Origin: Fulvivirga ulvae
GTDB taxonomy: Bacteria; Bacteroidota; Bacteroidia; Cytophagales; Cyclobacteriaceae
DNA: 64,000 nt
Reading direction: 5' to 3'
Assembly: GCF_021389975.1 (NCBI RefSeq)
Contig: NZ_CP089981.1
Span: 4,117,501 to 4,181,500, forward strand
Made by a program: the position numbers and the translations under genes. Shown here in pieces: positions 17,752 through 24,937 of this stretch. The first letter of the stretch is position 1; each line of letters opens with the position of its first letter. The notes under the pieces were generated by a model that had not been told where the DNA came from, ran no database searches, and worked only from the letters and a program-made list of their open reading frames with translations.

Positions 17752-17999
17752 TTTTATGTAGTCCTAAAACGGGGGGCTTACAATCTGAGCACGATTGAAA
17801 AGCCATTTGAATATATTGTAATATATGATATTATAAATCACGAGGACAATGGCCATAGAGGGCTTGGCACTATGACATGGAAGAATTGATTAATATAGCC
17901 AAACGTTTAAATTGCAGATATATTTATGGAGAACTGTCCCATGAGGATAGTGAAAACAAAGAAGGTTTCATTTCTACTATTATAAAGGAGATGAAATAA
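17752..17999 (+). pseudogene. Remnant of a GNAT acetyltransferase, frameshifted
   Basis: One frame reads ...IEKPFEYIVIYDIINHEDNG-HRGLGTMTW and stops at TGA near 17888. HRGLGT fits the acetyl-CoA binding motif R/Q-x-x-G-x-G/A. A one-base shift at about 17877 opens MEELINIAKRLNCRYIYGEL followed by SHEDSENKEG, which matches the helix and strand that follow this motif in GNAT enzymes, then stops at 17997-17999. The two halves join into one plausible domain, so I read this as a broken gene. The true start is not recognisable and the C-terminal end of a normal GNAT fold is missing. Confidence 0.42.
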
Positions 18000-18072
18000 A
18001 AAATGCATGGATGTATGCAAGCATAAGGCTTGATCTTTAATTATTTAGTTAACAGGGCAGGAAGATTGAAGG

Positions 18073-18210
18073 TCAAGCCACCAACCTCCCCGTCCTCTCA
18101 AACTCCCGGTAAAGCTACGCAATAGTCCTCCCACTCAAATCCTGAAAATGAGGACGATCTTTGAAGGATCTCCAGCGGTCACCCCATTCGAGACCAAGCT
18201 CTTTGGGTTG
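18073..18210 (-). pseudogene. Remnant of an M15 (VanY/endolysin-type) peptidase
   Basis: On the minus strand the frame from 18210 reads QPKELGLEWGDRWRSFKDRP followed by HFQ, close to the zinc-binding C-terminal signature of M15 D-Ala-D-Ala / L-Ala-D-Glu peptidases (G-x-x-W-G-x-x-W-x-S-F-x-D-x-P-H-F-Q). An in-frame TAG at 18115-18117 interrupts it; beyond that LYREFERTGRLVA continues the expected terminal helix to TGA at 18073-18075. A TAA also lies immediately upstream (18211-18213). The N-terminal half with the other metal ligands is gone. M15 enzymes of this type are often phage endolysins, so this may be a scrap of an eroded prophage next to the tRNA. Confidence 0.45.
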
Positions 18211-18584
18211 TTAATAGCGGTTAATGATCTGGGGCATAACGTTTTGAGCAATAAACTTATATAAAATACTACTCAAAATATTGAAATAAATAACAAAAAA
18301 TTTATAAATCAGGAGGAGCAAACTATTATAGTGTCAAACTAGTCGAGGAGGTAAACATGGAGCAATGGAAAATTTAGACTAATCCGATTAAACAACTCTT
18401 TGTCAAGGCCATGGGAGGCTCTCATGATGCATGTGTTTTTTTGACGTGTTTCTATCTAATTCTGACTGAGATAAATAGTTTTGATTCCTCTTATTTTGTA
18501 CAGGATTTTCCGAAATGTTTGCAAAATGTTTGCAAATATAAAATTCGAGAAATTTTTCTCTGAAAATCTAAATGTTGAATTAAA
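18211..18584. other. Gene-free remainder of the decayed interval
   Basis: Short open stretches only. It holds two AGGAGG motifs (18311-18316 and 18346-18351); the second precedes a six-codon micro-ORF at 18357-18377 that I do not call a gene. No tRNA, repeat or transposase signature was found before the terminator. Confidence 0.4.
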
Positions 18585-18626
18585 CAAAAAACCCTTGCAA
18601 ATCACTGATTTACAAGGGTTTTCGTT
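18585..18626 (-). terminator. Rho-independent terminator of the CAT tRNA
   Basis: A near-perfect inverted repeat, AAACCCTTG ... CAAGGGTTT (18590-18625), lies directly 3' of the tRNA on the minus strand. In that sense it is followed by TTTTTTG. Confidence 0.75.
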
Positions 18627-18629
18627 TTG

Positions 18630-18703
18630 TGGGCCCACCTGGGCTCGAACCAGGGACCCCTTGATTATGAGTCAAGTGCTCTAACCAGCTGAGCTATAGG
18701 CCC
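18630..18703 (-). tRNA. tRNA with CAT anticodon (elongator Met or Ile2)
   Basis: Minus-strand cloverleaf: acceptor GGGCCTA (18697-18703) pairs with TGGGCCC (18631-18637), discriminator A at 18630, no encoded CCA. Anticodon stem TTGA/TCAA encloses loop CTCATAA, anticodon CAT. The T arm contains GGTTCGAGCC. The GGGCCTATAGCTCAG 5' half resembles tRNA-Ile of this phylum, so a lysidine-modified Ile2 (reading AUA) is possible; elongator Met is the alternative. It is followed by its own terminator. Confidence 0.93.
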
Positions 18704-18741
18704 GTTCAGAAGATTTCTGAGAATTTACTTCTTTTATCTCC

Positions 18742-18772
18742 TTGAAATTGGGATTGCAATGTTACATATTTG
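18742..18772 (+). promoter_or_regulatory. Bacteroidota-type promoter of the HAD/M50 pair
   Basis: TTG at 18742-18744, a 20-bp spacer, then CATATTTG at 18765-18772 (one mismatch to TAnnTTTG). Predicted transcription start is near 18779, which places the TTG at 18770 upstream of the transcript and favours the TTG at 18803 as the HAD start. Confidence 0.5.
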
Positions 18773-18802
18773 CCCCGAATTACACAAACAAAGTTATCAA
18801 AT

Positions 18803-19423
18803 TTGAGCACAAGAAATTTAAAATTTTTGATATTCGACCTGGGAGGCGTTATTATCAACCTCGATACTGAGCTTACCATCAGGGAATTTGCCCGCTTGGG
18901 TAGGGTAGAACCAGATTTTGTTAAGGAGAAATATTTGCACCACGATGAATTTAAACGTTATGAGACGGGTGCTATAAGTGATAAGGAGTTCAGAAGCTTT
19001 CTGAGAGGGTTGTTGAAGTTTGACGGTGACGACAAGCAACTTGATGATGCCTGGAATGCCATGATCCTGGATATTCCTGCGGAGCGTCTGGCTTTGCTTA
19101 AAAGCCTGAGGGAAGAGCACGGCTTATTCCTGCTAAGCAACACCAATGCCATACACATGCGCTGCGTCCATGAAAGGCTGGCGATGCATGGGGTTGATAA
19201 TTTCGATCCTTACTTTGACAAGCAATATTACTCGCACCTCGTCAATAGGCGCAAGCCAGATGCAGATATCTACCAGTTTGTGCTCGATGATAACAATTTA
19301 CACCCTGAGCATGTATTATTTATCGATGATAATGCTGATAATATAAAGGGAGCGGCTAACTTAGGCATCCGGACACTGCATATAAATAGGCCAACAGCTT
19401 TGATAGATTTTTTCAATGGATAA
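18803..19423 (+). CDS. HAD-superfamily (subclass IA) phosphatase
   Basis: 206 residues from the TTG at 18803 (a longer frame reaches TTG 18770, which falls inside the predicted -7 box; no ATG is available before the first catalytic motif). Motif I FDLGGVIINLD has the nucleophilic Asp at about residue 12; motif II is LLSNTN, motif III the Lys of RRKPDADIY, motif IV LFIDDNADNI. This set matches the YihX-like branch acting on sugar phosphates, though substrate cannot be read from sequence. Cytoplasmic. The 3' end overlaps the M50 protease gene by 8 bp, so the two are translationally coupled. Confidence 0.85.
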   Translation: MSTRNLKFLIFDLGGVIINLDTELTIREFARLGRVEPDFVKEKYLHHDEFKRYETGAISDKEFRSFLRGLLKFDGDDKQLDDAWNAMILDIPAERLALLKSLREEHGLFLLSNTNAIHMRCVHERLAMHGVDNFDPYFDKQYYSHLVNRRKPDADIYQFVLDDNNLHPEHVLFIDDNADNIKGAANLGIRTLHINRPTALIDFFNG

Positions 19424-20648
19424 AAGGACAAAGACATATATTATACAGGCTTCCCTGTTTATCGTTACTTTTTTCACAACTACTATGGCGGGCGAATGGT
19501 GGGTACACGGCAAAATGTGGCTGCTTACCGACTATTCCTGGGCTGATTTTCAAAATGGTCTGGCTTACTCCATCCCTTTACTGCTGATCCTTACCGTACA
19601 TGAGTTTGGCCACTACTTCACTGCGGTTTATCACAAAGTAAAAACTACATTGCCTTTTTATATTCCCCTGCCCCCGTTTCCAGGCTTCTTCGGTACTATG
19701 GGAGCACTGATCAGGATTAAGGAGCCGGTAAGTTCTAAAAAGCTTCATTTTGATATTGGCGTTGCCGGTCCCGTGGCGGGTTTTATTGTAGCGCTGGGAG
19801 TACTTTATTATGGCTACACGCATTTGCCTGAGCCGGAATATATTTACAGTATTCATCCTGAATATGAAGCGTTCGGGCCTGATTTTGAAGAGCATGTCTA
19901 CACCTATGAGTTTCATAAGGAGCAGGACTCGCTTGCTTATGCCAAGGCCAGGGAAGCTGACTCACTCCAACATATAGAGGAGGGGAAAAAAGGAGAGTGG
20001 GAGTTTCGTGAATTCGAACCCCAGCCGGAGTACCCTTCTATCGCTTTAGGTAAGCCATTGTTGTTTCTGTTTTTTGAAAAATATATAGCTAGTGATCCTG
20101 AAAGAGTGCCTAATGAAAAGGAACTGATGCATTATCCCTGGTTGTTTGCCGGATTTCTGGCGCTGTTGTTTACCTCATTAAACCTTATGCCAATCGGTCA
20201 ACTTGATGGCGGACATGTGCTCTACGGATTGATAGGCTATAAAAGGTTTAAGAAAGTTGCCACGGTAGTCTTTATCTCTTTTTTATTTTATGCAGGTATG
20301 GGTATGCTTACACCGTATGATGGTGCTGACAATCTTATTTACAGTATTCCGCTGTATATTGGCTTCCTGTATATCACCTTGCAGGGGCTTCGGAAAAGCA
20401 GGCAGGAAACGCTGATGTATGCACTTATCATTTTTACAATGCAATTTGGCATTTCTTTATACGCCCCTAACATTGTAGGGTATTCAGGGTGGCTGCTGTT
20501 TGCTTTTATAGTAGGCAGGGTATTAGGAGTTTACCATCCACCTTCTATGATTGAGGAACCGCTCGACCTGAAAAGACAGATCGTTGGCTGGCTGGCACTG
20601 CTGATCTTTGTAATATCATTCAGCCCTGCACCAATTGTGATCAATTAA
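19416..20648 (+). CDS. Site-2 protease family (M50) membrane metalloprotease
   Basis: 410 residues with about six to eight hydrophobic segments. The zinc site HEFGH is at 62-66 in the second membrane segment, and the third ligand lies in NLMPIGQLDGGHV near residue 260, the signature of intramembrane M50 peptidases. A charged insert of roughly 80 residues (about 145-225, EPEYIYSIHPEYEAF ... GEWEFREFEPQ) separates the two motifs, longer than in minimal homologues and common in Bacteroidota. Such enzymes release membrane-bound regulators or clear signal peptides. The substrate is unknown. The gene overlaps the HAD phosphatase gene upstream and is convergent with the rhodanese gene. Confidence 0.88.
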   Translation: MDKRTKTYIIQASLFIVTFFTTTMAGEWWVHGKMWLLTDYSWADFQNGLAYSIPLLLILTVHEFGHYFTAVYHKVKTTLPFYIPLPPFPGFFGTMGALIRIKEPVSSKKLHFDIGVAGPVAGFIVALGVLYYGYTHLPEPEYIYSIHPEYEAFGPDFEEHVYTYEFHKEQDSLAYAKAREADSLQHIEEGKKGEWEFREFEPQPEYPSIALGKPLLFLFFEKYIASDPERVPNEKELMHYPWLFAGFLALLFTSLNLMPIGQLDGGHVLYGLIGYKRFKKVATVVFISFLFYAGMGMLTPYDGADNLIYSIPLYIGFLYITLQGLRKSRQETLMYALIIFTMQFGISLYAPNIVGYSGWLLFAFIVGRVLGVYHPPSMIEEPLDLKRQIVGWLALLIFVISFSPAPIVIN

Positions 20649-20757
20649 TATGAGTAGATGTATAAATTGGAAATACAGGTTGCCGATTGCTACTAACAGA
20701 TATCGGTCCAATAAAGAACCGAACTGATAATATCACTTCGAATTGGGATGATCTAAA

Positions 20758-21051
20758 CTACAGCCTCAGATAAGCGTCCAGCCCACCTTTTAAGCTGGCT
20801 ACCTGGGAGAAGCCTTGCTTGGTCAGGTACTTTTGAGCTTGTCCGCTTCTGCGGCCTGACTGGCAATGAACGATGATTTCTGTGCTTTTTGAAGGCAGCT
20901 CTGACAGGTGTTGAGGCAGCTCACCCAGTGGGATATTGGTAACGCCAAGGTTTATTTCATCATACTCCCAGCACTCTCTCACGTCAATAATAAACAAATC
21001 TTCTTTACTATCGAGTCTCCTTTTAAGCTCTTCGGCCGTAACCTCCAACAT
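20758..21051 (-). CDS. Single-domain rhodanese-like protein
   Basis: 97 residues forming one rhodanese fold: IIDVRECWEYDE near the N-terminus and the active loop HCQSGRRSG with the catalytic Cys at about 67, ending LKGGLDAY. Single-domain rhodaneses carry sulfane sulfur in the cytoplasm for cofactor synthesis, tRNA thiolation or sulfide handling. No signal peptide. It lies 6 bp after a T9SS secreted-protein gene on the same strand, which gives no functional clue. Confidence 0.88.
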   Translation of the reverse strand: MLEVTAEELKRRLDSKEDLFIIDVRECWEYDEINLGVTNIPLGELPQHLSELPSKSTEIIVHCQSGRRSGQAQKYLTKQGFSQVASLKGGLDAYLRL

Positions 21052-21057
21052 ACGTAA

Positions 21058-22947
21058 CTATTGCTTTTTAAATACTTTTATGGTTTCAATACGCTCTCTT
21101 CGAACGAACTGAAGGATGTATAAACCCTCAGCCTGATTTTCAAGGTTCAAAATAGCGTTATTACCATCAGATATCAAAGAAAAATTTTTCTCAACTCCGT
21201 GTATGTCAAAGACTTTCACGGTTTCAAAATCTCCTTTAATTGTGAATTTCCCTGAAGAGGGGTTAGGATATACATTAAGTTTGTTCTCCGGCTTGTCAGG
21301 AAGTCCGGTTTCAATGTCATCAGGAGGTATCCCAAAGACAGGGCGTAACATTAGACTCCCTTCCACCAGTGTGTTGCGTTGCCAGGTGCCATCAATGTTG
21401 AAGAACATTTTTTCGCCTGAGTCTGTATTTTTGTCCAGGCCAATGCCCAGATCACCTGCCGCGATTTGCTTATAGCCAATAAAGAAAGTATCACTGACCT
21501 CTACGGCATTTCTCAGCTTATATCTTACAAAATCATTTAAGGCCGGACCCCGCTTTACAGCGGTACGTTCTCTATGGATCAGGGAAGTTGTGCTTGGCTC
21601 AGAGTTTCTTGTATCAATAGCCCTCCAAATAGAAAGGTCAATTTCTTTTCCAGTGGGATCGGCGTTGATATACGGAAAGTAAACATCTATAGCAACAACA
21701 TAACCTGTTGTGTCCTTTGCCAGGTCAAACTGGTAAGCCAGCGATTTTCCAGCACCATTTAATAAACCTGCGGCTACTTCGGCACTGCCGTCATCATAGG
21801 CGTAGTAGCTGGAAAGTATGAATGAAGCCCTGGTGGTATCATTTACCCGGAAGTCTATCGGTAAATACGCAGGATCATAATCGTCCACATTGTCACCGGC
21901 ATCGATGGCCAATGTTGCTTTTATTTCAAGTGAGTCAGCAGTATTGTCAAAGGTGACGCTGCTGAGGAATGGATCTAATTGAAGCGTTTGAATCTCTCCG
22001 GGTGTAAGGGGTTGTGCTACCGCAGTTATGGATAGCGTATCAAACAGTTCCGTGCTCATGGAATCTTCGTAGTAGTAGTTTAATACGCCACCCACTTTGT
22101 AACCATAGGGAGAGGGAACCGTACCTGATTCGAGGTTATAAAAATTTAAAACAGGATATTCCAGAAGTGACGGATCAAAATGGTTATAAGGGATGGCAGT
22201 GTAATCATTAAAAATTTTGATCATTGGAGTACTAACCGTTCTGTCAGGAAAGAACAGATCAGATTCGGACCTGTTCTTGTTCACATATACATAATCTATA
22301 TTCCAAACGTCAAATGGGCCTGACCGCCGTCCAAAAGAAGTAAACTGAAACTGAAAAGATTCGTGAAAGAAAGCAGCATCATTTACTTTTTGTATGACCT
22401 GAACAAAATTGCCGGTAGTATCCAACTGAGCGGTGCCCGGCCATATACTTACCCATGTAGAGTCGCTTTTTTTTAGTTCCAGTCTTACAGAGTCACCACT
22501 ATCCGGAGTATCTCCATAGCCGGCATATTGGTAGAAAAAACTAATATATACGTTGTCATTAACAGTGAGTCCGCTCAGATCGATCGGGAGTGAGGTAAGG
22601 CTATCAGTTTCACCCATGCTACTGGTATTCGTTGAATAGGCAAGGCCATTGGCATCAGTACCATCGAAAGAAGCAACTCCAAGGCTTGGGGGAGTAATAC
22701 CTAAGCCATTGTTGATAAAAACACCACTGACTTCCCATAGCGTGTCCGAAGGCTGTGCAGATGAGTAAGAGAAATCATCCCAAAAGGGCAGATTAAGGAC
22801 ATCTGCTTCTTCCCGGGCACTGTTTTTGGTATTTTTAGAAGTGGATTGACTTGTTTTTTTTATGCTGTATACCTTAAGCTGGGCCATGCTGTGGCCAGAA
22901 CCAAAGATCATCAGAGCTATTATTACATATTTGAATGTCTTCAACAT
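21058..22947 (-). CDS. Secreted protein with T9SS type A sorting domain
   Basis: 629 residues from ATG at 22945-22947 (MLKTFKYVIIALMIFGSGHS, a clean signal peptide ending SMAQ); a longer frame to 23010 would add a non-signal leader and overlap the PASTA gene. The body is beta-rich with FWDDFSY and FDGTDANGLAYS segments like choice-of-anchor J domains. It ends with a type A sorting domain (VYPNPSSGKFTIKG ... GLYILQF ... IKVFKKQ). No catalytic motif is visible. The start codon lies 1 bp from the stop of the PASTA gene upstream, so they are co-transcribed. This arrangement (Ddl, PASTA, T9SS protein) hints at an envelope role, by inference. Confidence 0.82.
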   Translation of the reverse strand: MLKTFKYVIIALMIFGSGHSMAQLKVYSIKKTSQSTSKNTKNSAREEADVLNLPFWDDFSYSSAQPSDTLWEVSGVFINNGLGITPPSLGVASFDGTDANGLAYSTNTSSMGETDSLTSLPIDLSGLTVNDNVYISFFYQYAGYGDTPDSGDSVRLELKKSDSTWVSIWPGTAQLDTTGNFVQVIQKVNDAAFFHESFQFQFTSFGRRSGPFDVWNIDYVYVNKNRSESDLFFPDRTVSTPMIKIFNDYTAIPYNHFDPSLLEYPVLNFYNLESGTVPSPYGYKVGGVLNYYYEDSMSTELFDTLSITAVAQPLTPGEIQTLQLDPFLSSVTFDNTADSLEIKATLAIDAGDNVDDYDPAYLPIDFRVNDTTRASFILSSYYAYDDGSAEVAAGLLNGAGKSLAYQFDLAKDTTGYVVAIDVYFPYINADPTGKEIDLSIWRAIDTRNSEPSTTSLIHRERTAVKRGPALNDFVRYKLRNAVEVSDTFFIGYKQIAAGDLGIGLDKNTDSGEKMFFNIDGTWQRNTLVEGSLMLRPVFGIPPDDIETGLPDKPENKLNVYPNPSSGKFTIKGDFETVKVFDIHGVEKNFSLISDGNNAILNLENQAEGLYILQFVRRERIETIKVFKKQ

Positions 22948-22948
22948 G

Positions 22949-23731
22949 TTAGTTTTCCACTGTATTTTCGTCTTCTTCGGAAACTGGAGATATCCATAGG
23001 TCGATAGCATCGCCTATACGTACCTGCGTGCCCGCTTCAGGTTCCTGTTTGGTAACGATGCTTTTGCGTCCGGTAGTATCTCCTTCCAAAGTTACCAGCC
23101 CCATTTCCAGGTTTGAGCCTAATATTATAAATCGTGCATCATCAATTTCGTTACCCGTAAGCCTGGGTGCTGCAAAGTTGGACTGGGCATAACCGTCGCC
23201 TACCACCAGGTCAATGGTGGAACCTTTTGGTATCCTTTGACCCGATTGAATGATTTCATCTTCATATTTCATTTCTAATACCAGGTTCAGGAACTGACTT
23301 GGCCTGTAGGTGATTTTACCCCGCTTAAGTTCGTTGCTTTTTAGTACCGCCTCCGCATTGCGAAGTGAGCGGTCTACTAATTCCGGTACCGGTACCGTTG
23401 GAGGATCTATTCTGTTTACAGAGATGAATATCTTCCGCCCTTCCTTTACTTTGCTGCCGGGTTTAGGATATTGCTTTAATATAGTTAGAGGTGGGTACTC
23501 ATCAGAAAAAGTTGAATCGTTGATCTCATACCTCAGGTGCCTTTTGGTTAAAAACTCGTCGATTTCTTCCATATGTAGTCCTTCCAGGTTTGGAACCGTA
23601 ATGGTTTCTCCATGATTTGTAGTGGAAGGAAGGTAGAGATAGAAAAATGCCAAAGCTAATCCAAAAAGTACCGCAACAACAATAACTAAATGTATAAGTA
23701 AGCTTTTTAAAGAATCAGTTTCTAATTTCAT
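22949..23731 (-). CDS. Membrane-anchored PASTA domain protein
   Basis: 260 residues: a short cytoplasmic N-terminus, one membrane helix (about 12-34), then three PASTA repeats (about 43-108, 112-178, 185-252), each beginning with a V-P-x-L or P-x-L-x-G motif and ending with an I-x-L/I-x-V strand. PASTA domains sense or bind peptidoglycan, usually on Ser/Thr kinases or penicillin-binding proteins; here no kinase or transpeptidase is attached. The domain set and single anchor suggest a periplasmic cell-wall sensor or scaffold. ddl, for peptidoglycan precursor synthesis, lies just upstream on the same strand. Confidence 0.87.
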   Translation of the reverse strand: MKLETDSLKSLLIHLVIVVAVLFGLALAFFYLYLPSTTNHGETITVPNLEGLHMEEIDEFLTKRHLRYEINDSTFSDEYPPLTILKQYPKPGSKVKEGRKIFISVNRIDPPTVPVPELVDRSLRNAEAVLKSNELKRGKITYRPSQFLNLVLEMKYEDEIIQSGQRIPKGSTIDLVVGDGYAQSNFAAPRLTGNEIDDARFIILGSNLEMGLVTLEGDTTGRKSIVTKQEPEAGTQVRIGDAIDLWISPVSEEDENTVEN

Positions 23732-23808
23732 GTGCTAATACTGAATATACTTAACGGTTAAACTTAATGAATTCTTATAAAGGGGTGAAATTTTTATTGG
23801 TCAATAAA

Positions 23809-24885
23809 CTAATTGGCTGTAAACTGATTTGAAATAAGCTGACTTCTCTCAAATCGCTTGAGTGCCATTTCTATTAGCTTGGTGATCAGGTCTGTAAATG
23901 AAACACCACGTTCTTTCCACATCATAGGAAACATACTAGAGTTGGTAAAGCCTGGTATTGTATTGATCTCATTGATAATGATCTCGCCATTTTCCTTTAA
24001 AAAGAGATCTACTCTGGCAAAATCTTCACACTTTAGGGCCAGATAGCTTTTGATAGACAGTTCCTGAATCTCTTTTGCAATTTGTGTATTTACATTTGCC
24101 GGTACTTCAAGTTTCACAGCTTCAGGATCGAGGTATTTGGCCTCGTAGGTATAAAAATCATAATTCTGGCTTATCACAATCTCAGCAGGCAGTGAAGCTT
24201 CAGGTATTTCATTGCCCATTACTGCGCATTCCAATTCCCGGCCTTTTACATATTGTTCAAAGATGATGGTACTGTCAAAATTGAAAACATCGGCTATGGC
24301 GTGATTGAAACCTTCCTCCGATTTCACTTTATGCACTCCAACCGAAGAACCCAAATTGGCCGCTTTGGCCATAAATGGCAGGCCAAGTTCATCCTTTAAT
24401 TGCTGAAAAGTTATTTTTTCCCTTTCATGGTAATCAAAAGATACATATTTGCTTACAGGTATACCGGCAGATTGTAGTAACCTTTTAGAGTATAGTTTGC
24501 TCATGGAGATGGCTGAGCCCAAAACCCCGGTGCCGGCAAAGGGCACATTGATAACCCGCAGAAGTCCCTGAATGCTGCCGTCTTCGCCATCAGTACCGTG
24601 GAGTACGGGAAACACGAGGTCGGGAACCAATGTGCTACCGTCGTGGCTGTTAAAAAAGCCACCCTTTTCTGCATTCAGGTTAAGCTTAAGGGAATCTTCG
24701 GAAGTGAAGTTTCCGTTAACCTCTTTCTTTAAAAACCATTCTCCTTTTTGAGATATACCGATAAGAATGGGATCGTACTTATCCTTATCTATAAACTCAA
24801 AAACATTTTTAGCTGAGTTAATTGAGATTTGATGCTCAACAGACTTGCCGCCGAAAAGAATGGCTACGGTTTGCTTTTTATCCAT
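23809..24885 (-). CDS. ddl: D-alanine--D-alanine ligase
   Basis: 358 residues, the usual Ddl length. ATP-grasp enzyme joining two D-Ala for peptidoglycan precursors in the cytoplasm. Visible family marks: ILFGGKSVEHQISINSAKNV at the N-terminus, PVLHGTDGEDGSIQGLLRV with the conserved HG-x-x-GEDG, the ATP-grasp loop AANLGSSVGV, and the metal-binding end INEINTIPGFTNSSMFP. ATG at 24885, with a -7 element about 30 bp upstream. The PASTA protein gene follows after 77 bp on the same strand, consistent with a cell-wall cluster. Confidence 0.96.
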   Translation of the reverse strand: MDKKQTVAILFGGKSVEHQISINSAKNVFEFIDKDKYDPILIGISQKGEWFLKKEVNGNFTSEDSLKLNLNAEKGGFFNSHDGSTLVPDLVFPVLHGTDGEDGSIQGLLRVINVPFAGTGVLGSAISMSKLYSKRLLQSAGIPVSKYVSFDYHEREKITFQQLKDELGLPFMAKAANLGSSVGVHKVKSEEGFNHAIADVFNFDSTIIFEQYVKGRELECAVMGNEIPEASLPAEIVISQNYDFYTYEAKYLDPEAVKLEVPANVNTQIAKEIQELSIKSYLALKCEDFARVDLFLKENGEIIINEINTIPGFTNSSMFPMMWKERGVSFTDLITKLIEMALKRFERSQLISNQFTAN

Positions 24886-24914
24886 GTATCGTAAAGAGAT
24901 TATAACAGTTGGGC

Positions 24915-24922
24915 CAAATATA
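24915..24922 (-). promoter_or_regulatory. -7 promoter element for ddl
   Basis: Minus-strand TATATTTG matches TAnnTTTG exactly and would start transcription near 24906, about 20 nt before the ddl ATG. A TTG lies 16 bp further upstream, shorter than the usual 19-21 bp, so only the -7 box is well supported. Confidence 0.4.
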
Positions 24923-24937
24923 AAACAACTATAGGTA

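Noticed and set aside
18357..18377. Micro-ORF MEQWKI behind a good AGGAGG
   Set aside because: Six codons in a decayed region, no hairpin or downstream gene on that strand to regulate; the strong Shine-Dalgarno is noted but not enough.
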